From Candidatus Barnesiella excrementavium (GTDB lineage: Bacteria > Bacteroidota > Bacteroidia > Bacteroidales > Barnesiellaceae): DNA of 36,701 nucleotides. The notes under the pieces are model-generated. The model was not told the origin of the DNA and did not search any database. It saw only the letters and a program-made list of their open reading frames with translations. Position numbers and translations under genes: made by a program. Below are positions 8,801 through 16,569 of the stretch, in pieces; position 1 is the stretch's first letter; every line of letters begins with the position of its first letter. The stretch spans positions 1-36,701 of the forward strand of contig DXDM01000058.1 in assembly GCA_019115485.1 (NCBI GenBank). Reading direction: 5' to 3'.

Positions 8801-11622
8801 TCGCGCAGCGAGGTACCCACGGGAATTTTTACCGTCTCGCCCACCCGGGCGGTGATGTCGGTGCGGGGCAGCCAGATTTCGGCAAAGCAGGGCGGCTGTT
8901 TGTCCTTCTCGCCGTACAGTACGAAATTGCACTCCGAGCGGATAATCCGTTTCGACTCGTCGTTGCTGAATGCCACGATGCGGTAGGGACCCGACGCCCA
9001 TTTCGTGAAGTCGGGGTAGAGGGCCCGTCCGTCGGCGCCGATGGTCACCTCGCCCACCTGCATCTTGATTTTGAGGCTGTCGAGCGGTTGCCCTTCGGTG
9101 TCGTTGTAGAGCGAGTAGAAGACGAGTCGGCAGGCGCGCTCGACGGTCTGTCCGTTGAGGGTGCGCACCTGGGCCTTGATCTGTCCGGCCGACTGGAACT
9201 TGTCGAGATAGCGGGGGGCGGATACCGTGATGAAATAGGGCGAATCGCCCACCTGTACCGAGGTCGATTGCTCCACGGTCTCGCCGGTGGGAGCGGTGAC
9301 GGTTGCTACGATTTGATAGAGGTAGGCCTGTTCGCGGTTGATATTTCCCTCGAAGGAGTCGCGTTGCGGGATAAAGGTGATGGCGAAGTTACCCGAGGCG
9401 TCGACCGTAGTGGTGCGACTCTCTATCTCTTCGCGGCCGGAGGGCAGGTAGTAGCGGAAGAAGGGGTTGGCCTGCCGGTAGATGGTGTATTGCACCGAGG
9501 CTCCTGCTTGCGGAACTCCACTGTAACTGCGGGCCGACCCTTGCAGGGTGACCGGTTTGCCGAAGCTGGTCCCCTCGGTCACCGGTTTGAACTCGACGCG
9601 GAACATGGGAAGCTTGTATTCGGCCACTGCAACGGTGAGCCGGTTGCTCCACGACTGGTTCACCCGCAGGGTGTAGTCGCCCAGCAGGTTGCCGCGGGGA
9701 ATGACAAACGAACCTGTGAACTGGCCGTAGGCGTCGGTGGTGACTTCGGTCGAAGCCACCTCGCGCGACGAGGGGTCGAGCAGGGAGACCGTGCAACGCT
9801 CGTTGGGCACGGTGCGGCTCTCGCGGGTCGAGTTGATGTAGCGTATACCCGAGAAGTAGAGCGTCTGTCCCGGCCGGTAGAGCGAGCGGTCGGTGAAGAG
9901 CGCAGTGCGGGTATCGTTGTCGTCGCGGTCATAGAGCCCCGGAGAGGAGAGTCGGGTGGCCGGTGCGAAGCGGTCGAGAGCCGTCGAAACCTGGGCAAAG
10001 AGGAATCCTTCGCCCTCGGTGTCGACGAGGCAGAGGCCGTTCTTGTCGGTGTGCAGCCGGGTCTTCTCGGTGGCGTTTGTACCTTGGTAACTCTCCGATT
10101 GGTAGAGTACCACCTCGGCCTTGGGCAGGGGCTTGCCGGTGCGGGCATCGACCGCAATCAGTTCCATGCGTTTGTCGGCGGCCGGCTGTGTGATGACCTT
10201 TATCCCCGATACGGTATAGTAGCTGGTCGACGGTTGAGCCATGCCGTCGATGAGCATCTCGACCACATAGAGGCCGGGGGCGAGTTGCGGGAAGACAATG
10301 TTCCGTTGGCGGATTACGAGCGAGAGGGTGTCGCCGATGGCGTAATCGTGGTTATAGACACACTCATCGCGGTTCCAGTTCTGCGGGGTAAAGTAGTAGG
10401 TATTCTGCTCGGCTATCGAGAGAGGTTCGGGCTGTCGGTAGATGCGCAGGCCAAGGATATCGATGTTGCGGTAGGAGAGCCGCACGCTGTCGGTCTCACC
10501 CGGATAGGCTACGCTGGGCAGAGAGGTGTAGGCTTCCCGGGCGGTGAGAGTGTTGCGCAGGTTTATCAGCAGGTTGATGTCGCGATACTTGGGGAAGGCT
10601 GCTATCCATTGGTTGCAGAGGTCGAGTGCCCGGCGGGCATCGTCGTAACGGCTGGTATCCCACAGGGCCGATGCGAGAGTAGAGGCCACTTCGACCGAAT
10701 AGGGCTTGTCGCGGTAGCTTTCGAGCAGAGCGTTCAACTGGTCGATGTAGTTGCGGAAGAGGCTCTCTTCGTCGCTGTTGTAGTAGAGGTTTTCGCCCAG
10801 GTATTCGAGCCGTTGCAGGTCCCACATCATGAGCGGGGCCGAGCCCGCCTCGGCGGCATGCGCTTTGAGCGCTTCGGCATAGAGTTGGAGGATGCGGCCG
10901 TCGGGCTGCTTCTTGTCGTCCAGGACGATGGTTGTAAACTTCTGTGCCGGTACCAGCAGTTCTTGGCGGGCAATCGGTTGGACAGGCGAGTAGCTGCTCT
11001 CCTGCTTGTAGAGGTCGATGGCTTCGCCCACCACGAAGTCGTAGAGGGTGGGGCGGAAAATCGAATCGCTGCCGATGGTGAGGGCCTGGCGATAGGTACT
11101 TACCGGCGTAGCCAGCAGTTCCTGTGCGGGGGCTGTGGCCTGGGTGAGGAGGGTGTCGATTTTGGACATGAACATGTTGGCGCTCCAGGTTTCAAGCGGC
11201 TGGGAGAAGTCGTCGACCTCGTCGCGCAGGTGTATTCGGTAGTTATCCTCGAGATAGAGGTGGTACAACCGGGCCGAGATGAGGCGCAGCAGACTCTGCT
11301 CGGCGGTGTTTTTCGAACGGTCGGCCAGCGATTCCGTCTGGCCGATGATGGCGGGGAGACTGTCGCGGTCGATGAGCAGCCGGGCAGCCGACTGTTTCAT
11401 GATCGAGGCGATGACGGCCGGCGCATCGTGTCGGGCCAAGGCCTGTTTCAAGTCGATGGAGGCCGAATCGAGGGCCTCCCTGGGAGCCGCGACAATTTGT
11501 TCCTCGGCCGATAATTCTTGTTTCATAGTATCTGTTCCTGTCGTGTTAATCAGAGCGTTGGCTCCGACGATAGCTCCTAATGAAAAGAGAGTAGCCACGA
11601 TAATCCATGTTCCTTTTTTCAT
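5818..11622 (-). CDS. Alpha-2-macroglobulin-like protein without thioester
   Basis: A 1934-residue exported protein. Residues 4-23 form a signal peptide or N-terminal anchor with no lipobox cysteine. An alpha-helical region of about 350 residues follows, then macroglobulin beta-domains including the MG2 signature YRPGQTLYFSG near 579. The A2M bait-flanking block DEVSTAFFYPSLTTDSLG lies near 1180, and an alpha-alpha toroid (TED-like) runs from about 1380 with GSDGGWSWFQGMP near 1504. Bacterial macroglobulins with a thioester carry CLEQ where this protein has YCNNPAWYAVQ (about 1383), so the covalent trapping chemistry is missing. Known bacterial homologues are periplasmic or inner-membrane protease traps often paired with penicillin-binding protein 1C, but no pbpC is adjacent here. 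Residues 1141-1148 read LDEVVVTK, like a TonB-receptor plug start. The role is probably protection against proteases or envelope integrity, by inference. Confidence 0.9.
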   Translation of the reverse strand: MKKGTWIIVATLFSLGAIVGANALINTTGTDTMKQELSAEEQIVAAPREALDSASIDLKQALARHDAPAVIASIMKQSAARLLIDRDSLPAIIGQTESLADRSKNTAEQSLLRLISARLYHLYLEDNYRIHLRDEVDDFSQPLETWSANMFMSKIDTLLTQATAPAQELLATPVSTYRQALTIGSDSIFRPTLYDFVVGEAIDLYKQESSYSPVQPIARQELLVPAQKFTTIVLDDKKQPDGRILQLYAEALKAHAAEAGSAPLMMWDLQRLEYLGENLYYNSDEESLFRNYIDQLNALLESYRDKPYSVEVASTLASALWDTSRYDDARRALDLCNQWIAAFPKYRDINLLINLRNTLTAREAYTSLPSVAYPGETDSVRLSYRNIDILGLRIYRQPEPLSIAEQNTYYFTPQNWNRDECVYNHDYAIGDTLSLVIRQRNIVFPQLAPGLYVVEMLIDGMAQPSTSYYTVSGIKVITQPAADKRMELIAVDARTGKPLPKAEVVLYQSESYQGTNATEKTRLHTDKNGLCLVDTEGEGFLFAQVSTALDRFAPATRLSSPGLYDRDDNDTRTALFTDRSLYRPGQTLYFSGIRYINSTRESRTVPNERCTVSLLDPSSREVASTEVTTDAYGQFTGSFVIPRGNLLGDYTLRVNQSWSNRLTVAVAEYKLPMFRVEFKPVTEGTSFGKPVTLQGSARSYSGVPQAGASVQYTIYRQANPFFRYYLPSGREEIESRTTTVDASGNFAITFIPQRDSFEGNINREQAYLYQIVATVTAPTGETVEQSTSVQVGDSPYFITVSAPRYLDKFQSAGQIKAQVRTLNGQTVERACRLVFYSLYNDTEGQPLDSLKIKMQVGEVTIGADGRALYPDFTKWASGPYRIVAFSNDESKRIIRSECNFVLYGEKDKQPPCFAEIWLPRTDITARVGETVKIPVGTSLRDGYLYYSIYTPDHLVETRLLKLSNRCKTLSLKFDKSFGDVATISLLIVRDGEMKTARVTIRQATPDRKLSLKTSTFRDKLLPGNLENWTFSVTDAQGNPVTARFMAEMFDASMQAIRSHNWAFDAPAPIPYARISTQPSTDYHYSRRLQVTVRPDYLSTPDETATQFLFFNLLDGSSRRFPIFASKAMASGIQINEAEAALDEVVVTKSANNAAAKGLTAPSIVREELADENTRSDAPLRTDEVSTAFFYPSLTTDSLGQVSFSFTVPNENTTWQFLALAYTQGLFSGRYEAQSVASKPLMVSPNLPRFVRQGDHVTIATAIQNQSEAPQDGTVRFELFDPYTDRVIQSSQSAFIIDPGNSRTVDYTFAVPEGVELLGFRAQASTLQHSDGEQQILPILPAKVLVTDSKPFYIPGGEQTVPVVMPDMEKKLQSPTVESLRMTLQYCNNPAWYAVQALPPLTDLTDNDAISIAAVLYANSLASSMARSNPRIAQAIESWQATGGKNLTSLLSQNEELKQILLSATPWVLEADNETERMQQLATLFDTNRANRLSREAILKLQNLQGSDGGWSWFQGMPASPWVTMNILEGFARLRALGVPLDDSTIHEMQTVAIAFLDRTVERQRRLEPNAPLSYNDICYLLTRSSYQDIPLGQTLGIHQAMMERLKQWIPLSTIEKAYAAITLQRYGFTDVAREIVASLRQYAVTTPDKGMFWPNNRSSYGYSNSAVQEQCALIAAFTAVDPVTNELDEMRRWLLAQKQTNEWESVPSTLEAIYALLYGGTDWLAADSAQPVIVWGGQEMKYSPEEPFLGLTEYSLPGNQVTAADATAVISTNHRQPSWGALYWQYYDDVKNVSAASVNELALDRQILVRQPSGTYVPINTVMLKTGDRVAVRLTLTVGQDMQFVCLTDSRAACLEPVDQLSGYTYRERIGYYQEVKNAETRFYFDFLPRGTYVITYELNADRPGEYTQGLSTIQCLYAPQIIARTPAQTIIVK

Positions 11623-11699
11623 ACGCGAAATGTTAATATGTTGGACTACTATAAATAAAATTTACTTAATCGTATACATCTATACAGATGCCGTGCAGG

Positions 11700-12887
11700 T
11701 CACGGACGCTGCATGAGGTGTCCGCTTTTTCCGTTGATGCGGTCCACGACCACGGCAATGGCACCGTCGCCGGTCACGTTGCAGGCGGTACCGAAACTGT
11801 CCATGGCAATGTAGAGGGCAATCATGAGGGCCTGGGCCGTCTCGTCGAATCCCAGCATGCTTTCGAGTATGCCCAGGGCGGCCATGATGGCTCCGCCGGG
11901 CACGCCGGGCGCGGCGACCATCGTGATGCCCAGCATGAGAATGAACCCGCTGAAATCGAGGGTGTGTATGGGCATGCCGGCCATCATCATGATGGCCATG
12001 GCGCAGGCGGTGATTTTCATCGTGCTGCCCGACAGGTGTATGGTGGCACACAGGGGTATAACAAAGGTGGCGATGTTTTTGCTCACCCCGTTTTTAAGGG
12101 TTTGGGCCAGGGTGACGGGTATGGTGGCCGCCGACGACTGGGTGCCGAGTGCCGTGGCATAGGCGGGCAGCATGTTTTTGAGCAGCCGCAGGGGATTCTT
12201 GCGGGCCACCAGCCCGGCCAGCGAGAACTGGATAAGCAGCAGGAGAATGTGCAGCACGAAGATAACCACGATGATTTTGACAAAGACCGAGATGATGGAG
12301 GCTACCTGCCCCGAGAGGGTCATGTTGAGGAAGATGCCGAAGATGTGCAGCGGCAGTAGCGGTATGATGACCTTCTCGATGAGCAGCGAGATGATGTCGC
12401 GTAGGTCGGAGGCTGCCATGCGCAGCGTGTTGCCCTGTATGGCCGATAGCCCCAGCCCGATGCAGAAGGAGAGGAGCAGGGCGGTCATGATGTCGAAGGG
12501 GGCGGGCATCTCGACGGTGAAGAAGGGTTTGAGCGTGGTGGCTCCGGAACTGTCGATAGCCGTAGCCTGGGCCGAGCCGGCAATAAGTCGGGGGAAGATG
12601 GCTTCGCCGGTGAAATAGGTGAAGAAGCCCGAGAAGACGGTCGAGCCGTAGGCGATGAGCGCCGTGATGAGCAGCAACCGTCCGGCCCCCTTGCCCAGGT
12701 CGGCGATGGCGGGAATGATGAGGCCGATGATGATGAGCGGTATGGCAAAGTTGAGGAAGTTGCCGAAGAGACTGTTGAAGGTGACAAACACGCGGGCAAC
12801 GGCTACCGGCAGGAACTGTCCCAGCAGGATACCGGCTGCGATGGCGATGAGCACTTGCCCCAGGAGCGAGACGCGAAATTTTTTCAT
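11700..12887 (-). CDS. Dicarboxylate/amino acid:cation symporter (DAACS family)
   Basis: A 395-residue inner-membrane carrier of the glutamate-transporter (GltP/DctA/SstT) fold. The first helices are typical (SLLGQVLIAIAAGILLGQFLP). The re-entrant hairpin HP1 serine-rich motif TQSSAATIPVTL starts near 249. HP2 is near 322-330 (APGVPGGAI), and the TM8 substrate and cation site is MDSFGTACNVTGDGAIAVV near 361. The NVTGD arrangement keeps the Asn and Asp that bind substrate and sodium. It likely imports C4-dicarboxylates or small amino acids (Ser, Thr, Glu) with Na+ or H+, but the exact substrate cannot be read. It lies upstream of the macroglobulin gene with a 77-base gap and downstream of the B3/B4 gene with a 69-base gap, all minus strand, with no clear terminator between them. 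Confidence 0.92.
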   Translation of the reverse strand: MKKFRVSLLGQVLIAIAAGILLGQFLPVAVARVFVTFNSLFGNFLNFAIPLIIIGLIIPAIADLGKGAGRLLLITALIAYGSTVFSGFFTYFTGEAIFPRLIAGSAQATAIDSSGATTLKPFFTVEMPAPFDIMTALLLSFCIGLGLSAIQGNTLRMAASDLRDIISLLIEKVIIPLLPLHIFGIFLNMTLSGQVASIISVFVKIIVVIFVLHILLLLIQFSLAGLVARKNPLRLLKNMLPAYATALGTQSSAATIPVTLAQTLKNGVSKNIATFVIPLCATIHLSGSTMKITACAMAIMMMAGMPIHTLDFSGFILMLGITMVAAPGVPGGAIMAALGILESMLGFDETAQALMIALYIAMDSFGTACNVTGDGAIAVVVDRINGKSGHLMQRP

Positions 12888-12956
12888 GACAGGGAGTTTG
12901 TGTGTTTAGATGGAAAGGTATTGAAGATAATCCTTACGAAAACGGTGGCGCGGATT

Positions 12957-13646
12957 TCACTCTGGTGCGACGAACTGCGAGGCCGGGACGATTGTTGTGG
13001 TGACGTCGGTCGCTGCGACGAAGCGTTGCAGCAGTTCGACCGTCCAGCCGATGGCTTCGTCGAGCGGCATCTCTTCGCCGTAGGCGTTGATAAGCATCAG
13101 CAGATGACGGGTATTGAGTGCGATTTTCGTTCGCTCCTCGTCGCTGGTGGGGGTACCTATACCCCCTGTGCGGTCGCGGTAGACGGGCAGCCCCTCGATG
13201 TTGAGTACCCCTCGGCCGATACCGTGGAAGAGCTCGCCTTCACGGCCCACCCCCAGGGTGATGGTGTCGCCGTCGATGTGGTCGGCGTCGAAGGCTCCGA
13301 TGGAGTAGCCCGCCCTTATGGAGACCAGGTTGCCCAGATCGACCAGCGTGTCGATGCGGTAGATGCCCATGCCCTTGACGATGCGCCGGCAGAGTGCTTC
13401 GGACGATACCCGGTAACGGTTGGGGTCTTTCCCGAAAGCCCGGTAGGCCTTGCGGGTAGCCTGTATGGCGGGACGTTTGTTGATTTCGTCGAGCCGGTAG
13501 GCGGCAGCGATGCGAGATTCCTCGTTGCCGATAAGTTGCCACAGCGCCGGGTCGCTCTCACTGTTGCTCACCCGGGCCTCAATCACCCCGATACGCAGGG
13601 CCGGACAGACGGTGGCGAAGGACTTTTCGATAGAGACGTTTTTCAT
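12957..13646 (-). CDS. Free-standing B3/B4 (tRNA-synthetase-type) domain protein
   Basis: A 229-residue cytosolic protein made almost wholly of the B3/B4 domain found as the editing domain in the beta subunit of phenylalanyl-tRNA synthetase. Supporting blocks are NKRPAIQATRKAYRAFGKDPNRYRVSSE (split here only by reading), the following helix ALCRRIVKG, and the strand-turn VSIRAGYSIGAFDADHIDGD. Free-standing members are widespread, and a hydrolytic role on mischarged tRNA or related aminoacyl esters has been suggested, but the family is poorly characterised. It is the most upstream minus gene of the 5.8-13.6 kb cluster. A TACCTTTG box at 13675-13682 is correctly placed to start it. The ATG follows an in-frame T- and A-rich leader with no other close start. 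Confidence 0.85.
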   Translation of the reverse strand: MKNVSIEKSFATVCPALRIGVIEARVSNSESDPALWQLIGNEESRIAAAYRLDEINKRPAIQATRKAYRAFGKDPNRYRVSSEALCRRIVKGMGIYRIDTLVDLGNLVSIRAGYSIGAFDADHIDGDTITLGVGREGELFHGIGRGVLNIEGLPVYRDRTGGIGTPTSDEERTKIALNTRHLLMLINAYGEEMPLDEAIGWTVELLQRFVAATDVTTTIVPASQFVAPE

Positions 13647-13674
13647 ACGTGATGCGTTTGTATCGTGTTTCCTT

Positions 13675-13682
13675 CAAAGGTA
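13675..13682 (-). promoter_or_regulatory. -7 box of the B3/B4 gene
   Basis: The minus strand reads TACCTTTG, a perfect TAnnTTTG, 28 bases before the start codon. The -33 region lacks a TTTG. Confidence 0.5.
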
Positions 13683-13735
13683 GCGATAAATTTCTTTTTT
13701 ATGGACCGGAGGTGCCGGTTTTGTGTTAATAATAT

Positions 13736-13743
13736 TATATTTG
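13736..13743 (+). promoter_or_regulatory. -7 box of the DUF975-like gene, fixing its start
   Basis: TATATTTG is a perfect TAnnTTTG. A transcript beginning about 7 bases later would not contain the upstream in-frame start at 13723, so the ATG at 13780 is the likely start. A TTTG at 13720-13723 is too close (12 bases) to serve as the usual -33 element. Confidence 0.55.
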
Positions 13744-13779
13744 CAAGAGTTGTTAAGCCTACTATTAAAAACTATTTAT

Positions 13780-14622
13780 ATGAAAGCACATTTGCTGTCG
13801 CCCAATGGCGCATTGAAAACAGGGTGGGCACTGACCCGCAAGCACTTTATTGTCATGCTCGGCCTTTTGCTGGGTATCATGGTCCTGTCGTGGATTATCT
13901 CCATGGTGGGAGGAACCGATATCTTTTCATTTCGTTACTGGGTGATATCTCTGGTGAACATTATCCTGCCGATATGGCTTGGGGCCGGTTTGAATAAAAT
14001 CATGCTGAATGCCTATGCGGGCGAAGAACCTTCGTTCTCGGTCTTTGGCGACATGTTCCGTAAACTGGGCGGATTGATAGGTGTGAACCTGATTGTGGGA
14101 ATTGTCAGCGCGCTGCCTTTGATTGTCGGGGTTATCATTTGGATTGCCGGTTTGGGAGCCAGCATGGCTGTGAGCGACCTTTCCGACCCGTATGAAATGG
14201 GATATGTATTGGGCTCAATGTTCAGTGGTACCACGGGTATCGTGTCCATTATTTTGGGGTTACTTTCGTTATACCTTACGCTTCGCCTGATGTTTGCGAT
14301 TTATGCCTATGTCGACGATTTCTCGGTGGGTGTATTCGGGGCCATTCAGCGCAGCTGGTCGATGACTCATGGCAATATGGGCAAAATCATTCTCTGCTTC
14401 CTGATGATGATTGTACTCAATCTCATCGGCCTTGCGGTCTTGATTGTGGGCATATTGGTAACCCTTATCATCTCGGGCTTCATGATGGTGGCCATGTATG
14501 AGCAAATAAAGGAAAGCGAGCAATCGGCTGTTGTAGACGAGACTGCCGAATCTGCCGAGGAAATCACTGAGATGCCCGCCGATGAGCCGGAGCAGCCTGG
14601 GGAACCGGGTAGCGCCGAGTGA
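13780..14622 (+). CDS. DUF975-like polytopic membrane protein
   Basis: A 280-residue inner-membrane protein with about six hydrophobic segments: near residues 24-44, 53-70, 97-125, 149-172, 200-220 and 222-240. The phrase YAYVDDFSVGVFGAIQRSWSMTHGN before the last hairpin resembles the conserved core of DUF975 and related glycerophosphodiesterase-type membrane domains, which read roughly ADDPxxGxxxALRRSWxMMKG. The last 40 residues are a hydrophilic tail rich in Glu, Asp and Pro. A longer frame could start 19 codons upstream, but the promoter box at 13736-13743 and the MKAHLLSPNGALKTGW opening favour 13780. Function unknown. It is monocistronic between the divergent B3/B4 gene and the ogt-type gene, with a terminator after it. 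Confidence 0.8.
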   Translation: MKAHLLSPNGALKTGWALTRKHFIVMLGLLLGIMVLSWIISMVGGTDIFSFRYWVISLVNIILPIWLGAGLNKIMLNAYAGEEPSFSVFGDMFRKLGGLIGVNLIVGIVSALPLIVGVIIWIAGLGASMAVSDLSDPYEMGYVLGSMFSGTTGIVSIILGLLSLYLTLRLMFAIYAYVDDFSVGVFGAIQRSWSMTHGNMGKIILCFLMMIVLNLIGLAVLIVGILVTLIISGFMMVAMYEQIKESEQSAVVDETAESAEEITEMPADEPEQPGEPGSAE

Positions 14623-14656
14623 TATGATTTGTTGAAACGTTTGATTCAATAACGGG

Positions 14657-14695
14657 CTCCCGGGCGTTGTCCATGCCGGGGAGTTTGTTGTTTTT
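14657..14695 (+). terminator. Terminator of the DUF975-like gene
   Basis: A 9-bp stem CTCCCGGGC/GCCGGGGAG with one mismatch and a 9-nt loop is followed by tttgttgttttt. Confidence 0.75.
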
Positions 14696-14706
14696 ATACA
14701 GGTGTG

Positions 14707-15270
14707 ATGGAGAATTTCCGCTATAAAAATGAATACCTTTCCCCGCTGGGGCCGATGACGATGGCTGGCGACGGGGAGTGTCTGACGGGATTGTGGTTCG
14801 ACGGGCAGAAGTATTTTCCCGGCCCTCTGTTGTGCGACAGTATCCCGGCTTCGCTCCCGGTCTTTGACCGGACGCGCGCCTGGCTCGACCGTTATTTTGC
14901 GGGCGAGGAGCCCGGACCGGTACCTCCGTTACGGCTGGTCGGTACCCCTTTCCGGCAGGCGGTATGGCACCTGTTGCAGGAGATTCCGCGTGGGCAGGTG
15001 GTTACCTACCGGGCTATTGCCCGGCAGTTGTCGCTGCTGCACGGTGGAGCTCGGGTGTCAGCCCAGGCTGTGGGGGGAGCCGTGGGGCATAACCCGGTGA
15101 GTATCGTGGTGCCCTGCCATCGGGTGGTGGGGTGTGACGGCCGCCTCACGGGATATGCCGGAGGGCTCGACCGCAAAGCCTCGCTGTTGCGGGGCGAGGG
15201 AATCGGTTGCGAGAATGACTTTTGTCGGGTCGTGCCGGGGGAGTGGCCCCTCACCGATGTAGGGCGATGA
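14707..15270 (+). CDS. ogt: Methylated-DNA-protein-cysteine S-methyltransferase
   Basis: A 187-residue suicidal DNA repair protein that transfers the methyl group from O6-methylguanine to its own cysteine. The acceptor is C137 in IVVPCHRVV, which is strictly conserved. The helix-turn-helix part carries FRQAVWHLLQEIPRGQVVTYRAIA with the arginine finger, and the following QAVGGAVGHNP and LTGYAGGLDRK blocks complete the domain. The N-terminal domain is short, as in Ogt. The ATG at 14707 is chosen; a GTG sits immediately before it at 14704. The C-terminus runs about 20 residues beyond the usual end. It is transcribed alone after the terminator at 14657-14695. The gene symbol is the conventional one for this length and type. 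Confidence 0.93.
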   Translation: MENFRYKNEYLSPLGPMTMAGDGECLTGLWFDGQKYFPGPLLCDSIPASLPVFDRTRAWLDRYFAGEEPGPVPPLRLVGTPFRQAVWHLLQEIPRGQVVTYRAIARQLSLLHGGARVSAQAVGGAVGHNPVSIVVPCHRVVGCDGRLTGYAGGLDRKASLLRGEGIGCENDFCRVVPGEWPLTDVGR

Positions 15271-15295
15271 GACGATGAATTGATGAAACAGAAAA

Positions 15296-15328
15296 CCAGG
15301 CGGCTCCCGTTTATCGGGGGCCGTCTGG
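15296..15328 (-). terminator. Terminator between ogt and the FimB/Mfa2-like gene
   Basis: A 14-bp stem (15296-15309 with 15315-15328, two wobbles) with a 5-nt loop. On the minus strand it is followed by ttttctgttt, so it fits best as the terminator of the minus-strand gene ending at 15381. It may also stop ogt transcripts from the other side, where the T-tract is missing. Confidence 0.75.
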
Positions 15329-15380
15329 CTGTTCAGGGGCGGGGACGTGCGGATTTCCCCGCTCCTGCGGTCGGAAGTAA

Positions 15381-16355
15381 TTAGTTGATGATGGGGAATT
15401 CGATGGTTTCGCTCACCTCGTTCCAGTCTTCGATGGAGAAGTCGCCCGGGGTTTCGCCCGAAAGGATTTCGCCCAGAACGATGTTGAGGGTGAGTTTGGT
15501 ATTGGGCGAGAGGGTCGAACTGAGGTTCTTGGTGAGGGTATGCTCGGTTCCGTTAGCCAAGGTGATGACCAGCTCCAGCGGCGGGTTCTCGGCCGAAGGG
15601 AATAACATGACGGTCGCGTTGCTCATTACGGTATTGTCGTCCGAACGTTCCAGATCGAATTTGACCACCTTGGTGGTGTTCTCGACTTCGGCCGTGTAGA
15701 AATTCATCTTCTCGGCGATGCCGCCTATGCGGGCCTGTATGCCAGTGATGGACGGACTGAACTCCGAGTTGTCTTCCATTCTGGTGATGATTCGTATCCC
15801 GGCCGTTACACGGGTGAGGGCAGCTTGCAAGTCCTCCTGCCCCACGTTGGCCGGCTTCACGGCATGTACCAGGTCATAGACCGGCATGTAGGTGCCGTCG
15901 GTATTGGCTCGCAGTCTGAAATAGAGCGTCGACAGGTCGGCATCCTGGGTAATACCCGGCTCGTTGATGGCCGGGGTGTTGTAGATGGGTTCGTCATATT
16001 TTGGGGTACCCCAGTAGACCATGTTGTAGGTGCCTACCGGCAGTTGCAGGGGGCGGTTGTATTCGCCGTAGATGTGGCCGTCGACAATGGTATAGTAGCC
16101 GTTGAACACGGTTTTCTTGTTGTTGATGTAGTTACCGTAGTAGGTTGAGGTCTCGGGATTGCAAGGGTAGATTTCGAGAATACCCGTGAAGGGGTTTTGG
16201 TTGAGCGGGTCGGCAATGCGGGCGCTCACATTGGGTGTAACCAGTTTTACCTCGGCGGGTTGAGCCGGTTCGTCACTCTTCTTGTCGTCGTCGCAACAGG
16301 CCGTAACTCCCGACAGGAGCAGCAGGGCGGTGGCCCCGAACAGAATCTTTTTCAT
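15381..16355 (-). CDS. FimB/Mfa2-like fimbrillin-superfamily lipoprotein
   Basis: A 324-residue lipoprotein. Its N-terminal signal ends in SGVTAC (acceptor C20), followed by CDDDKKSDEPAQPAE, a hydrophilic linker. The body has the fimbrillin-type pattern: a strand-rich first half with LPVGTYNMVYWG, then DLVHAVKPANV and LTRVTAGIRIITRM, and a second beta-domain ending in SIEDWNEV. In Bacteroidales such proteins are anchors, stalks or tips of type V pili, or free-standing surface lipoproteins. No second fimbrillin gene or assembly gene is adjacent, so this is an orphan, and its inclusion in the FimB/Mfa2 family is by pattern only. It is transcribed alone, with a terminator at 15296-15328. The 214-base upstream gap shows no confident promoter. 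Confidence 0.68.
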   Translation of the reverse strand: MKKILFGATALLLLSGVTACCDDDKKSDEPAQPAEVKLVTPNVSARIADPLNQNPFTGILEIYPCNPETSTYYGNYINNKKTVFNGYYTIVDGHIYGEYNRPLQLPVGTYNMVYWGTPKYDEPIYNTPAINEPGITQDADLSTLYFRLRANTDGTYMPVYDLVHAVKPANVGQEDLQAALTRVTAGIRIITRMEDNSEFSPSITGIQARIGGIAEKMNFYTAEVENTTKVVKFDLERSDDNTVMSNATVMLFPSAENPPLELVITLANGTEHTLTKNLSSTLSPNTKLTLNIVLGEILSGETPGDFSIEDWNEVSETIEFPIIN

Positions 16356-16569
16356 AATGCACTCTTTTTAATAAGGGTTTGGTAAGATGTTGTGGAGATA
16401 TAACAACCGTCGAGGGGAATTGTTTTGCCGTCAAGGTCCGGCGAGCAGACTGGGGCGACGGGTCTGGCGGAGGGTGACCGGCCGGGGTATAAAAAAGTGA
16501 CCGATGTTGTGGAAAAATCGGGAATAATGGGTTACTTTGGGGTAGTGGATATGAAAAAGAAAAGTTGTG

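Noticed and set aside
8356..11514. Plus-strand open frame of 1052 codons opposite the macroglobulin gene
   Set aside because: It lies wholly antisense to a gene with clear domain motifs, and its translation is Gly/Val/Arg/Glu-rich with no recognisable domain. It is a by-product of the sense strand's codon bias.
13723..13779. Longer N-terminus for the DUF975-like protein
   Set aside because: It overlaps the -7 promoter box, so it would not be in the transcript.
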